From: CAZYXZ01 sp964651395 | Lineage (GTDB): Bacteria; Actinomycetota; Actinomycetes; BP-191 | NCBI GenBank assembly: GCA_964651395.1 | Contig: CAZYXZ010000019.1 | Location: forward strand, 1-42,924 | Length of the DNA stretch: 42,924 bases | Reading direction: 5' to 3' | Part shown: in pieces, positions 1 to 8,653 of the stretch | Layout of the letters: each line of letters starts with the position of its first letter | Position numbering within the stretch: position 1 is the stretch's first letter | Translations under genes and position numbers: made by a program | Notes under the pieces: generated by a model | Seen by the model: the letters and a program-made list of their open reading frames with translations, nothing else | What the model was told of the DNA's origin: nothing | The model's database searches: none

Positions 1-14
1 CGCGGGGGCCCCGA

Positions 15-614
15 ATGACGGCGAACAACGGCTACTCACCTCCGGAGCGGACGCGAGGGTCGCATCGCTCGACGGAGCCGTCCCGATGGCGGGCCGAGCT
101 GGTTCGTGACGTCCTCTCCGGCGCGCTGGTCGTCGCCGGCATCTCCCTCGCCATCGTCGTGCTGAACATCCTCGGCGGCGAGGAGCCGGATGCCGTCACC
201 ACCGGCCAGGGACCCGGGCCCGCTGTCAGCTCCCCCTCGGCGACCCGTCCGGTGGCCTCGCCCACGAGCGCGCGTCCGTCGCCGGCGTCGGTCAGCCCGT
301 CTCCGGCGGCGACGGTGGCCAGCCCGACGAAGGCGCCGGCGAAGCCGTCGCTCACCGTCCTCAACTCCACGAACCGGCAGGGTCTGGCCAAGCGCGCGGC
401 CGCGCAGTTCCGGTCCAAGGGCTGGCCGATCAGCGGCACGACCAACACCGCGACGCACCCGCCGTCGACGACCGTGTACTACCCGCCCGGGCAGGAGGCG
501 GCGGCCGACCTGCTGATGGCCGAGTTCCCCGCCGTACGCCGGAAGGCACCGCGGCCGGCCAGCCTCGAGGGCCGGGGGATGACCGTGGTGGTGACGGGCG
601 ACTACCCGGCGTAG
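15..614 (+). CDS. LytR C-terminal (LytR_C) domain membrane protein
   Basis: 199 aa. A cytoplasmic N-terminus is followed by one membrane helix (about residues 34-54), a Pro/Ala/Ser-rich spacer (about 65-110) and a C-terminal domain beginning LTVLNSTNRQGLA and containing TTVYYPPGQEAAA, which is the LytR_C pattern. This domain occurs on or beside LytR-CpsA-Psr cell-wall phosphotransferases, but no LCP catalytic domain is present here. A role at the outer face of the membrane in envelope assembly is inferred. The ATG follows a G-rich stretch that could serve as ribosome binding site. The gene before it lies outside the window, so operon membership is unknown. Confidence 0.8.
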   Translation: MTANNGYSPPERTRGSHRSTEPSRWRAELVRDVLSGALVVAGISLAIVVLNILGGEEPDAVTTGQGPGPAVSSPSATRPVASPTSARPSPASVSPSPAATVASPTKAPAKPSLTVLNSTNRQGLAKRAAAQFRSKGWPISGTTNTATHPPSTTVYYPPGQEAAADLLMAEFPAVRRKAPRPASLEGRGMTVVVTGDYPA

Positions 615-622
615 CCCGCGGG

Positions 623-628
623 TAGTGT
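623..628 (+). promoter_or_regulatory. -10-like TAGTGT, leaderless promoter for the glycosyltransferase
   Basis: TAGTGT ends exactly 7 nt before the GTG at 636, so transcription would start at or next to the start codon. No clear -35 box or ribosome binding site is visible. The same arrangement recurs at five other genes in the window. Confidence 0.45.
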
Positions 629-635
629 CGGGCCC

Positions 636-1673
636 GTGCGTATCGCGATGCTCGCCCCGCCGTGGATCCCCATCCCGCCCGGCGGCTACGGCGGGATCGA
701 GTGGGTCGTGCACCTGCTCACCGAGGAGCTCGTGGCGCGCGGCCACGACGTGAGCCTCTTCGCGACCGGCGACTCGCGCAGCGCGGCGACCCTCCACTAC
801 GTCATGAAGGACGCGCCGACCGCGCGGATGCACGAGACCTCGCTCGACGCGCACCACGTCGGCTTCGCGTGGCAGGTGATCCAGGCGCAGATCGACGCGG
901 GGATGCCGCCGGACGTCGTCCACGACCACACGGCCTGGCTGGCCGCGGCGTTCGCGCCGACCCTGCCGATGCCGGTGGTGCACACGCACCACGGTGCCTT
1001 CGACGACGACAACCGCCGCTTCTACACGGCGTTCATGGACCACGTCACGCACACGTGCATCTCGGAGCACCAGCGTTCGACCTGGCCGCAGCTGCCGGTC
1101 GCCGCCGTCGTACCGAACGCGATCGACGTCGCGAACTACCAGTGGCAGACGGAGAAGGACGACTTCCTGCTCTGCGTGTCGCGCGTGCACCCGACGAAGG
1201 GCAACCACCTCGCCCTCGCCGTCGGCGAGCGGCTGGACCTGCCCGTGGTGCTGGCCGGCAAGATCGACCCGGGTGAGGGCCGCGAGTACTTCATGGAGGA
1301 CATCGCGCCGCGTCTGCACGGCGAGAAGGCGCGGTTCCTCGGCGAGGTCGGCGAGGACGAGAAGCGCGACCTCATGAAGCGCGCACGGGCGACGGTGTTC
1401 CCGATCCAGTGGGACGAGCCGTTCGGCCTCGTCATGATCGAGTCGATGGCCGCCGGTACGCCGTGCGTCGCGTTCAACCGTGGCGCCGCGGCCGAGGTGA
1501 TCGTCGACGGCGTGACCGGCTTCCTGGTGGACGACCTCGACGGCATGGTGGAGGCGGTGAAGAAAGTCGGCGAGATCTCGCCGGAGACCTGCCGCAAGCA
1601 CGTCGAGCAGCACTTCGCGCCGGGGGTCATGGCCGACGGGTACCTGGAGGTCTACCAGAGCGTGCTGCGGTGA
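636..1673 (+). CDS. GT4-family glycosyltransferase
   Basis: 345 aa, GT-B fold. The N-terminus MRIAMLAPPW...GGYGGIEWVVHLL is the donor/acceptor loop typical of family GT4. The C-terminal half has PSR-like VSRVHPTKG and the E-x7-E motif EPFGLVMIE that contacts the nucleotide-sugar. Such enzymes move a hexose from NDP-sugar or GDP-mannose to a lipid, glycan or small acceptor in the cytosol; the acceptor cannot be told. The stop overlaps the start of otsB, so it may act in the same trehalose/glucoside context. GTG 636 is chosen because it gives the full N-terminal strand and sits 7 nt after a -10-like hexamer. Confidence 0.85.
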   Translation: MRIAMLAPPWIPIPPGGYGGIEWVVHLLTEELVARGHDVSLFATGDSRSAATLHYVMKDAPTARMHETSLDAHHVGFAWQVIQAQIDAGMPPDVVHDHTAWLAAAFAPTLPMPVVHTHHGAFDDDNRRFYTAFMDHVTHTCISEHQRSTWPQLPVAAVVPNAIDVANYQWQTEKDDFLLCVSRVHPTKGNHLALAVGERLDLPVVLAGKIDPGEGREYFMEDIAPRLHGEKARFLGEVGEDEKRDLMKRARATVFPIQWDEPFGLVMIESMAAGTPCVAFNRGAAAEVIVDGVTGFLVDDLDGMVEAVKKVGEISPETCRKHVEQHFAPGVMADGYLEVYQSVLR

Positions 1674-2413
1674 AGCTCGCCGATCCCGCACTGCTGGCGC
1701 TCGACTACGACGGCACGCTCGCTCCTATCGTCGCCGACCCGCAGCTGGCCTTCCCCGCCGAAGGGGCGGTGGCCGCGCTCACGGCCTGCACGGCCCGTTT
1801 CGCGGGAGTGGCCGTGGTCACCGGACGGCCGGCGATGCAGCTGCTCACGCTGCTCGGGGCGGAGGTTCCCGGCCTCATCGTGCTGGGGCACTACGGGCTG
1901 GAGCGCTGGACCGCGGACACCGGCCTGGTCTCGCCGCCGGTGCATCACGAGCTGGGCGTCGTACGCGAGCTCGTCGCCAAGCTCGTCGAGGGCACCGACG
2001 CCCGCATCGAGGACAAGGGTCACTCGGTCGCGGTGCACACGCGGACGACGCCGAACCCGGTCGGCCTGCTCAACCAGCTGCAGCCGGAGCTGGCCACCAT
2101 CGCCGCGGCCAACGGGCTGGTCCTGGAGCCGGGACGGCTCGTCCTCGAGCTGCGGCCTGCCGACAGCGACAAGGGGGTGACGCTGCGCCGCCTCGTCCAG
2201 GAGTGCGACCCGGCGACGGTCCTCTACGCCGGCGACGACCTGGGTGACCGGGCGGCGTACGACGCGCTGGACCAGCTCGCGCCGTCCGGCCTGTCCGGGG
2301 TGCGGGTCTTCGCGGACAGTGCCGAGGGCCCGGCCGAGCTGCGGGAGCGGGCGGACGTCGTCGTCGACGGTCCGGCGGGCGTGGTCGACCTGCTGAGGCA
2401 GCTCAGTGGTTGA
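1670..2413 (+). CDS. otsB: trehalose-6-phosphate phosphatase
   Basis: 247 aa, HAD superfamily with type IIB cap. Motif I is LDYDGTLAPI (nucleophile Asp12, acid/base Asp14), motif II VVTGRP, motif III includes DKG (SDKGVTLRRL) and motif IV is YAGDDLGD. These are the signatures of OtsB, which removes phosphate from trehalose 6-phosphate in the last step of the OtsAB pathway. The GTG start overlaps the upstream glycosyltransferase stop by 4 nt (GTGA), so translation is likely coupled. The matching synthase, otsA, lies about 3 kb away on the other strand, separated by cpa and a methyltransferase, rather than in the same operon. Confidence 0.93.
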   Translation: MKLADPALLALDYDGTLAPIVADPQLAFPAEGAVAALTACTARFAGVAVVTGRPAMQLLTLLGAEVPGLIVLGHYGLERWTADTGLVSPPVHHELGVVRELVAKLVEGTDARIEDKGHSVAVHTRTTPNPVGLLNQLQPELATIAAANGLVLEPGRLVLELRPADSDKGVTLRRLVQECDPATVLYAGDDLGDRAAYDALDQLAPSGLSGVRVFADSAEGPAELRERADVVVDGPAGVVDLLRQLSG

Positions 2414-3191
2414 CGACCTCGACGCGATACATCGCCGCAACCGGGAGCAGTACGCCGTCGTGGCGACGAACTACGCCACGAGCGAGAGCCACGCCTCCGG
2501 CGACGACCTCGCGTGGTTCACGGGCCGGGCGGCGAGTGTCGCACCCACCCACGCGCTGGACGTCGCCTGCGGCGGTGGGTTCTCGACCCGCGCGCTGGCC
2601 GAGGCCAAGCACCGCGTGCTGGCCACCGACCTCACCCTCCAGTCTGTGCAGGCCGCCCGCGAGGTCGTCGATGCGGCCGGCGTCACGTGGGTGGTCGGCG
2701 CGGCGGAGCGGCTGCCGGTGGCCGGCCGGTCGGTCGGCGTCGTCGGCTGCCGGATCGCCGCGCACCACTTCGGCTCGATGGCCGGCTTCGTCGACGAGGC
2801 CGCTCGCGTCCTCGTGGACGGCGGTCTGTTCCTGCTGGTCGACACGACCGTCCCGGAGGACGACGAGCTGGCCGCGTGGTTGGACGACGTGGAGCGGCTG
2901 CGCGACCCGTCGCACGGCCGGTCCTGGTCGCCGAACCGGTGGCGGGCGGTGCTGCGCGGCGCGCGTTTCGACGTCGTCGAGGTGACGCTGACCCGCAAGC
3001 GGCACCCGATCGAGCAGTGGCTCGCGCGGTCCGGCTGCGTCGGCGACGCCGCGGAGGAGGTGCGCCGGCGGTTCCGCGAGGCGCCGGCAGCCGCGCGGTC
3101 GGCGTACGACGTCGAGGTCGACGACGACGGCACCGTCCGGGCCTACACGGACACCAAGGTCTGCCTGCGCGCCGTGCTGCGGGCTACGTAG
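2406..3191 (+). CDS. class I SAM-dependent methyltransferase
   Basis: 261 aa, Rossmann-type methyltransferase. Motif I is LDVACGGGFS (residues 51-60), followed by the acidic strand end VLATDLT, then GAAERLPVAGRSVGVVGCRIAAHHF in the UbiE/type-11 manner. The substrate is not identifiable; UbiE-like small-molecule methylation is the general expectation. It overlaps otsB by 8 nt and is probably its operon partner. It also overlaps the 3' end of cpa by 8 nt tail to tail. MqnB and MqnD in this window mean a menaquinone methyltransferase is needed somewhere, but nothing in this sequence shows that this is it. Confidence 0.82.
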   Translation: MVDDLDAIHRRNREQYAVVATNYATSESHASGDDLAWFTGRAASVAPTHALDVACGGGFSTRALAEAKHRVLATDLTLQSVQAAREVVDAAGVTWVVGAAERLPVAGRSVGVVGCRIAAHHFGSMAGFVDEAARVLVDGGLFLLVDTTVPEDDELAAWLDDVERLRDPSHGRSWSPNRWRAVLRGARFDVVEVTLTRKRHPIEQWLARSGCVGDAAEEVRRRFREAPAAARSAYDVEVDDDGTVRAYTDTKVCLRAVLRAT

Positions 3192-5388
3192 CGCGGGCGG
3201 CGGCGAAGCCCTCGAGAGCGGCGACCTGCTCGGGTCGCAGGGAGGGCCGCACGTTCTTCATCGCGGCATGGACGTGGTCGGCGGTCACCTGGGGCGACTG
3301 GATGTTCTCGCGCATGGCGGTCATCGCCGCCTCGCGCAGCAGGCCGGCCAGGTCCGCACCGGAGTAGCCCTCGCACTCGGTCGCGATGGCGACCAGGTCG
3401 ACGTCCGGCGACAGCGGCATCGCGCGCGCCGCGGCGCTGAGGATCGCGCTGCGGGCGGCGACGTCCGGGGGTGGCACGTAGACCATGCGGTCGAGCCGGC
3501 CGGGTCGCAGGAGTGCGGGATCGACGAGGTCGGGCCGGTTGGTCGCGCCGACCACGAAGACGTTCTGCAGCGCCTCGACGCCGTCCAGCTCGGTGAGCAG
3601 GGCGGCGACGACGCGGTCGGTCACACCGCCGTCGGTGCTCTGGCCGCGGACGGGGGCGAGCGCGTCGATCTCGTCGAAGAAGATCAGGACGGGAGCCGCG
3701 GCACGCGCCCGGCGGAACAGGTCGCGCACCGACGCCTCGGACTCGCCGACCCACTTCGACAGCAGCTCGGAGCCCTTGATCGAGAAGAAGTTCACCTGCG
3801 CCGTCGCGGCGATCGCGCGGAGCAGGAAGGTCTTGCCGCAGCCGGGCGGGCCGTAGAGCAGGACGCCGCGCGCCGGCTCGACGCCGAGCCGCGAGAACGT
3901 GTCCGGGTAGGTGAGCGGCCAGACCACGGTCTCGGTCAGCACCTTCTTGACCTGCTCCATGTCGCCCACGTCGTCGAGGGTCGTGGTCCCCACGTCGACG
4001 GTGTTCTGGTCCATGACGCTGGGCCGGACCACCTCGAGCGCGGCCTTGAAGTCGGCGTTGGACACCGTCACCGGGCCGGTCGGCGTACCGCCGGCAGCCG
4101 TGGCCAGCCGGTGCGCGGCACGCAGCGCGGCCTCGCGGCAGAGTGCCATGAGGTCGGCGGCGACGTAGCCGGGCGTGGCCGCGGCGACGTCGTCGAGCCG
4201 GACGTCGTCCTCGAGGGGCACGGACCGCGTCTGCACGGAGAGGATCTGCAGCCGGGTCTCGCGCTGCGGCGTAGGGATCTGGATCTCCTGCTCGAGCCGG
4301 CCGGGTGCACGCAGGTCCGGGCAGGTGGTCTCCGGGTGCGCGGTCGTGCAGACGACGGCCACGCGGCCGTCCGTGACGAGCCGCTCCACCGTCTCCAGCA
4401 CCACGCTGACCAGCGGGCCCTGGTCCGTGCGCGGGGCGATCGCATCGACGTCCTCGATGAGCAGCAGGCCGGGGGGCTTCGACTCGACCGAGGCCACGGC
4501 CGAGAGCAGCTGCTTGCGTCCCTCGTCCGGCTCGACGCGTGCGATCGCCGGTCCCCACACACGGACGACGGAGGCGCCGACCGCGGCGGCGACGGCCTCG
4601 ACCATCGCGACCTTGCCCGAGCCGGGGGGACCGGTGACGAGGACGCCCATCTGCGGGCGGGTACCGAGCTGCGCGAGCAGGTCGACCCGGTTGAACCCGA
4701 CGTCCAGCCGCTCGCGCAGCGCGGCCGCCGGCGCCTCCATTCCGGGCAGCTCCTCCAGCGTGGGCGGCGTCGCCCGCCCGGGTGCGGCGAACGTCGAGCT
4801 GGTCGTCGTGGTCCGCCCGTCGTCCCAGCTGACCGCCGTACCCATGGACACGCGGACCAGGCCGAGGGGGTGGACGGAGCTGACCTGGAACAGCGTCCGC
4901 TTCCAGTCGTCGCCCAGCACCGAGGACAGCGTCTGCAGCAGCTGCGCGAGCTGCGCGTCGCCGACGTGCCCGTCGGTCCGCGTGAAGTCCTGCGGCAGCA
5001 GGCTCACGTGGTCGCCCTCGGCCATCACCTTGCCGAGCAGGGCGAAGCGCAGGGCGTCCGGGTCGATCCCCGAGCGGTTCGGTGGACCGCCGGAGATGCG
5101 CACCTCGTTCGCCGGAGCCACGAAGGCGTGACCGACGCCGACCATCTGTCCCGGCACGACGCCCGCGTTCGCGCACATGAGGTCGTCCAGGAGGATCTCG
5201 TCGCGGCTGGCCCCATCCGGCGCCAGGGCGACGAGCGCGCCGGTCAGCCGGGTCCCCTGCACCGCGATGGTGTCCCAGACCCGGATCCCGATCATCGGCA
5301 GCAGGTCAGGGTGCAGCCGCACCACGCCCCGCCGCGCGTCGAGCTGCGAGGAGTGGAGCACCACCTTCAGATTGAACGGCGCCCCCAT
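3184..5388 (-). CDS. cpa: Cdc48-like AAA+ ATPase of actinobacteria
   Basis: 734 aa. An N-terminal double-psi-barrel-like region (about 5-90) carries LHPDLLPMIGIRVWDTIAVQG, followed by two AAA modules. D1 has Walker A GPPGSGKV (253-260) with Val instead of Thr/Ser and Walker B LLLIED (308-313) with the acidic pair inverted, so its ATPase activity is doubtful. D2 is canonical: GPPGCGKT (513-520), LIFFDEID (568-575), sensor Asn617, SRH ATNRPDLVDPALLRPGRLD. This is the organisation of Cpa, the actinobacterial Cdc48/p97 relative described as a proteasome interactor. It likely unfolds or remodels proteins as a hexamer. TAGACT lies 9 nt upstream of the ATG, suggesting an almost leaderless mRNA. Confidence 0.9.
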   Translation of the reverse strand: MGAPFNLKVVLHSSQLDARRGVVRLHPDLLPMIGIRVWDTIAVQGTRLTGALVALAPDGASRDEILLDDLMCANAGVVPGQMVGVGHAFVAPANEVRISGGPPNRSGIDPDALRFALLGKVMAEGDHVSLLPQDFTRTDGHVGDAQLAQLLQTLSSVLGDDWKRTLFQVSSVHPLGLVRVSMGTAVSWDDGRTTTTSSTFAAPGRATPPTLEELPGMEAPAAALRERLDVGFNRVDLLAQLGTRPQMGVLVTGPPGSGKVAMVEAVAAAVGASVVRVWGPAIARVEPDEGRKQLLSAVASVESKPPGLLLIEDVDAIAPRTDQGPLVSVVLETVERLVTDGRVAVVCTTAHPETTCPDLRAPGRLEQEIQIPTPQRETRLQILSVQTRSVPLEDDVRLDDVAAATPGYVAADLMALCREAALRAAHRLATAAGGTPTGPVTVSNADFKAALEVVRPSVMDQNTVDVGTTTLDDVGDMEQVKKVLTETVVWPLTYPDTFSRLGVEPARGVLLYGPPGCGKTFLLRAIAATAQVNFFSIKGSELLSKWVGESEASVRDLFRRARAAAPVLIFFDEIDALAPVRGQSTDGGVTDRVVAALLTELDGVEALQNVFVVGATNRPDLVDPALLRPGRLDRMVYVPPPDVAARSAILSAAARAMPLSPDVDLVAIATECEGYSGADLAGLLREAAMTAMRENIQSPQVTADHVHAAMKNVRPSLRPEQVAALEGFAAARAT

Positions 5389-5397
5389 AACGCGGCG

Positions 5398-5403
5398 AGT
5401 CTA
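5398..5403 (-). promoter_or_regulatory. -10-like TAGACT before cpa
   Basis: On the minus strand TAGACT is followed by 9 nt and the cpa ATG (5388). With the usual -10 to start distance the 5' leader would be only 2-3 nt. It sits in the 26-nt otsA-cpa gap, so cpa may have its own promoter besides readthrough. Confidence 0.35.
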
Positions 5404-5414
5404 GTGAGGGCTGG

Positions 5415-6860
5415 TCAGGTGGTGAGCGCGGCGAGCTGGTCGTCGAACCACGCCAGTGGGGGATGAGCGGTTGCTGCAGCGGCGAGGCGCACGGTGCGCT
5501 CGGCTCGCTCGGCCTTGTCCATCGACAGCGCCTCGTGCATGGCGCGCGCCGTCTGGGTGATGTCGAAGGGGTTGACCAGCAGCGCGTCGGGGGCCAGCTC
5601 CTCCGCGGCGCCGGCCTCACGGGAGAGCACGAGGACGCAGCCGTCCGCCGACAGGACCGGGCCCTCCTTCGCGACCAGGTTCATGCCGTCGCGCACGGGG
5701 TTCACCACGAGGACGTCGGCCAGGGACAGCGCGGCCAGGGACCGCGGGTAGTCGTCGGAGACCTCGAGTCGCACCGGCTGCCAGCCGGGCGTCGAGAACT
5801 CGTCGTTGATCTCGACCACGGTGCGCTGCACGGCGGCGGTGTACTCGCGGTACTCGGGCAGGTCGTGCCGGCTCGGATAGGCGAACGCCAGGTGCACGAC
5901 CTTCTCGTGCCACTCCGGCTGCGTCCGCAGCAGCTCCCGGTACGCCGCGAGACCGCGCACGATGTTCTTGGACAGTTCGGTCCGGTCGATCCGCAGGACG
6001 ACCTGGCGGTCACGGGCCCACTGCCTCAGTGCCGCGGCGCGGGTCAGGACGTCGCGCTGCGCCGCCCGGTCGTGCAGCTCGTCGCCGTCCACGCCGATCG
6101 GATGCACGCCGAGCTGCGTGCGGTGCCCGGCGACCTCCACGGACAGCGCGTCCATGTCCACCTCGGCCGGGTGCAGGACGCGGCGGCAGCACTTGAGGAA
6201 CGCCGCCGCCCAGCGGCGGGTCTGGAAGCCGAGGTGGTCCGCGCCGAGCAGGCCGAGCAGCAGCTCGCGGGCGATGTCGTCGGGCAGCAGGGAGAAGTAC
6301 GACGCGGCAGCCCAGGGCGTGTGCGTGAAGTGGCCGATGCGCAGGTCCGGACGCCGCTTCCGCAGCATCGCCGGCACCAGGTTGAGGTGGTAGTCCTGCA
6401 CGACCACCCGGGCGCCGTCCGCCGCCTCGTCGGCCAGCGCCTCGGCGAACGCCTCGTTGATGGCGACGTACGCCGACCACTCCCGCCGCCAGTAGAAGTC
6501 GAAGTTCGGCGCGGCAGCCGTGTTGTAGAGGTGGTGCGAGAGGAACCACAGCGTGCCGTTGGCGATGCCGTTGTACGCGCGGTGGAACACGATCGGGTCG
6601 AGGTCGAGCATCCGCACCTGCGCGCCGCCGGTGTCGTGCCCTTCCTCGTCCAGCCGACCGTCGGGCGCGCTCGAGGCCGCCTGCCGGTCGCCCTCGGAGA
6701 GCGCCGCGCACACCCACGTCGCATCGCTGGTGCCGAGTACCGACTGGAGGCCGGACACCAGGCCGCCGGCGCCGCGCTTCAAGGTCAACGTGCCGTCGTC
6801 AGCCAGGGTGAAGGAGACGGGACCGCGGTTCGACGCTACGACGACCTTCGCGGATCCCAT
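5415..6860 (-). CDS. otsA: alpha,alpha-trehalose-phosphate synthase (UDP/GDP/ADP-glucose)
   Basis: 481 aa, family GT20, the usual length. It begins KVVVASNRGPVSF with RGAGGLVSGL, the N-terminal glucose-phosphate loop, then VVVQDYHLNLVPAMLR, GHFTHTPWAAASYF, RIDRTELSKNI and the C-terminal donor site LSLADVLVVNPVRDGMNLVAKEG. It joins NDP-glucose and glucose 6-phosphate to trehalose 6-phosphate in the cytosol; OtsB at 1670-2413 completes the route. It follows gpgP after a 9-nt gap on the same strand. A TAGGGT hexamer overlapping the gpgP stop codon lies 6 nt before its ATG and could drive a leaderless transcript. Confidence 0.95.
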   Translation of the reverse strand: MGSAKVVVASNRGPVSFTLADDGTLTLKRGAGGLVSGLQSVLGTSDATWVCAALSEGDRQAASSAPDGRLDEEGHDTGGAQVRMLDLDPIVFHRAYNGIANGTLWFLSHHLYNTAAAPNFDFYWRREWSAYVAINEAFAEALADEAADGARVVVQDYHLNLVPAMLRKRRPDLRIGHFTHTPWAAASYFSLLPDDIARELLLGLLGADHLGFQTRRWAAAFLKCCRRVLHPAEVDMDALSVEVAGHRTQLGVHPIGVDGDELHDRAAQRDVLTRAAALRQWARDRQVVLRIDRTELSKNIVRGLAAYRELLRTQPEWHEKVVHLAFAYPSRHDLPEYREYTAAVQRTVVEINDEFSTPGWQPVRLEVSDDYPRSLAALSLADVLVVNPVRDGMNLVAKEGPVLSADGCVLVLSREAGAAEELAPDALLVNPFDITQTARAMHEALSMDKAERAERTVRLAAAATAHPPLAWFDDQLAALTT

Positions 6861-6866
6861 GTTGCG

Positions 6867-6872
6867 ACCCTA
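6867..6872 (-). promoter_or_regulatory. -10-like TAGGGT before otsA
   Basis: TAGGGT on the minus strand ends 6 nt before the otsA ATG and overlaps the TAG stop of gpgP. It may be an internal leaderless promoter inside the gpgS-gpgP-otsA block. No clear -35 element is visible. Confidence 0.35.
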
Positions 6873-7694
6873 CCCACCGAGTGCGTGCCTGATCGCCTGC
6901 ACCCACCCGAGCCCGACGGGCTCTCTGGTGACCGTCACGTTGTGCATCGCCGCGGCCAGTGCCGCGGCGGCCGGTACGACAGCCGCGCCGTTCGCCGTCA
7001 GGAACATGTGGCCCACGTGCTCGGCCATCGTCAGGTCGCTGACCGAGTCGCCGATCGCGATGGCGTGGTCCGGCGTGAGACCGCGGCGCGCGAGGTCGAT
7101 CTGCACAGCGCGCCCCTTGCCCAGCCCGCCGGGCATCAGGTGGTACACGTGACAGGGCAGTGCCGCGTCTGCCGGCACCGTCCGGCCCAGCAGGACGCCG
7201 TTGTCGTAGCAGCGCAGCCAGTCGTAGCCCTCCTCGGCCAGTACGCCGTGCAGCTCGTCGAGCGGCACGTTGCCGCGCAGCATGAGGTCGGCGTCGTGCC
7301 CCTGGTGCCACGGCGCGTGGAACTCCAGCCGGCCCGGCCACCGCGCGAAGAGCCGCTCCGGCAACCCGGCCGCGGTCATGACCTCGACCGGCGTGCCCTC
7401 GAGCTCGTGCGGCATCGCGCCGCGCAGCAGGTCCACCTCGCGGCCGTGGTCCCAGGCGACGCACCCACCCATCTCCCCGATGAACCCCTCGGCACCGAAG
7501 ATGTGCGACGCCTCCATGAGCTGCGCGCGCGACCGTCCGCTGACCAGCACGAGGGAGATGCCCGTGCGCAGCAGGTCGGCCAGCGCCTCGGCCGGCTCGG
7601 TGGTCACCGACTTCGCGACGTCGCGGAAGAAGCAGCCGCCCGGGCCGACCATCGTGCCGTCCAGGTCGGAGTAGACGACTTCGATGGCGGTCAC
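6870..7694 (-). CDS. HAD-IIB phosphatase, probable glucosyl-3-phosphoglycerate phosphatase
   Basis: 274 aa. Motif I is VYSDLDGTMVG (Asp10 nucleophile, Asp12), motif II LVLVSGRS, the Lys region GGLGKGRAV, and motif IV AIGDSVSDLTMAEHVG. This pattern matches the mannosyl-3-phosphoglycerate phosphatase family within HAD-IIB. Because the gene directly overlaps gpgS (GTGA), the expected substrate is glucosyl-3-phosphoglycerate, giving glucosylglycerate, a compatible solute and lipopolysaccharide precursor. The glucosyl rather than mannosyl specificity is inferred from the neighbour. GTG 7694 is the start because anything upstream is a shadow of gpgS in another frame. Confidence 0.8.
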   Translation of the reverse strand: MTAIEVVYSDLDGTMVGPGGCFFRDVAKSVTTEPAEALADLLRTGISLVLVSGRSRAQLMEASHIFGAEGFIGEMGGCVAWDHGREVDLLRGAMPHELEGTPVEVMTAAGLPERLFARWPGRLEFHAPWHQGHDADLMLRGNVPLDELHGVLAEEGYDWLRCYDNGVLLGRTVPADAALPCHVYHLMPGGLGKGRAVQIDLARRGLTPDHAIAIGDSVSDLTMAEHVGHMFLTANGAAVVPAAAALAAAMHNVTVTREPVGLGWVQAIRHALGG

Positions 7695-8653
7695 CGGGAC
7701 AGGTACTCGGGCAGCGACAGCATGGGCGGCCGGTCGACGCAGGCCAGCTCGTAGTCGTCGATGCGGTACTCGGCCCCGCGGTTCTTGAACTGGCGCAGCA
7801 TCGTCTCGGGCTCGTCGCGCAGTGTCATCCGCCCCTCGGCCTGCAGCCGGTGCATGATCGCCTGCTGGATCACGAAGGCCATGCGGCCGAGCTCGGGCAC
7901 GGTCTGGTTGCGGTGTATGCGCCGGTCGAGGTCCACCTGCGCGATCGCGTCCAGGCCGACCAGGTCGTGCAGGTCGATGAGCAGCCCGATCTCGACCCCG
8001 TAGTTGGACGCGAAGGGCACCTGCTCCAGCGACGACCGCCGCCCGGCCTGCTCGCCGGCGAGCGGCTGGATCACCCCGGCGAGCTGCGGCCAGAACATGT
8101 TGATCCAGGGACGGGCGACCAGCTCGGTGACGCGCCCCCCGCCGGTGGGCCGCAGCCGGTCGCGCTCCGACAGCGGCCGCTCGTAGAAGCCCTTCACGTA
8201 GTGCACGGCCGGGTCGGTGAGCAGCGGGCCGAGCATCCCGTAGACGAACGAGGCGTCGGGGTTCTCGATGTCGGCGTCCACCCAGCAGACCAGGTCGCCG
8301 CGCGTGGCGTAGAGCGACTTCCACATCGCCTCGCCCTTGCCGCGCACGCGCCCGTACGCCGGCAGCACGTCCTCTTCACGGACGACGATGGCGCCCTCGT
8401 CCGTGGCAGCGCGCGCGGTGCCGTCACGGGAGCCGGGATCGATGACGACCAGCTCGTCGACGAGCGGCACCTTCTCGACGAGTGCCTCACGGAAGCAGCG
8501 GACGATCTCGCCGACAGTGCGCTCCTCGTTCAGCGCGGGGAGGACGACGCTGACCGTCTGGTCGCCCTTCGCCTCGGCCAGCGTCTCCGGCGAGAAGTCC
8601 GAGAAGTGGTGGGTGTGGCGCTCCAACCACGCGCGAACATCGGGTTTGACCAC
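7691..8653 (-). CDS. gpgS: glucosyl-3-phosphoglycerate synthase
   Basis: 320 aa, GT-A fold, family GT81-like. The N-terminus VKPDVRAWLERHTHHFSDFS precedes TVSVVLPALNEERTVGEIV, VVIDPGSRDGTA, the GKGEAMWKSL segment and the metal-binding DAD (126-128, CWVDADIENPD). This is the profile of GpgS, which couples UDP-glucose (or another NDP-glucose) to 3-phosphoglycerate. GTG 8653 is preferred because homologues start near this point; the open frame runs about 65 codons further upstream but crosses the divergent SAM riboswitch. The gene is divergent from thrC and heads the gpgS-gpgP-otsA-cpa block. Confidence 0.9.
   Translation of the reverse strand: MVKPDVRAWLERHTHHFSDFSPETLAEAKGDQTVSVVLPALNEERTVGEIVRCFREALVEKVPLVDELVVIDPGSRDGTARAATDEGAIVVREEDVLPAYGRVRGKGEAMWKSLYATRGDLVCWVDADIENPDASFVYGMLGPLLTDPAVHYVKGFYERPLSERDRLRPTGGGRVTELVARPWINMFWPQLAGVIQPLAGEQAGRRSSLEQVPFASNYGVEIGLLIDLHDLVGLDAIAQVDLDRRIHRNQTVPELGRMAFVIQQAIMHRLQAEGRMTLRDEPETMLRQFKNRGAEYRIDDYELACVDRPPMLSLPEYLSR

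Noticed and set aside
36..1691. 551-aa minus-strand open frame, rich in Arg, across the first two genes
   Set aside because: Low-complexity Arg/Asp/His composition is typical of antisense frames in high-GC DNA; the plus strand has clear LytR_C and GT4 domains.
3268..5466. 732-aa plus-strand open frame opposite cpa
   Set aside because: No recognisable domain; it is the mirror of a well-supported AAA ATPase gene.
5463..7754. 763-aa plus-strand open frame opposite otsA and gpgP
   Set aside because: Arg/Gly/His-rich shadow; both minus-strand genes have complete catalytic motifs.
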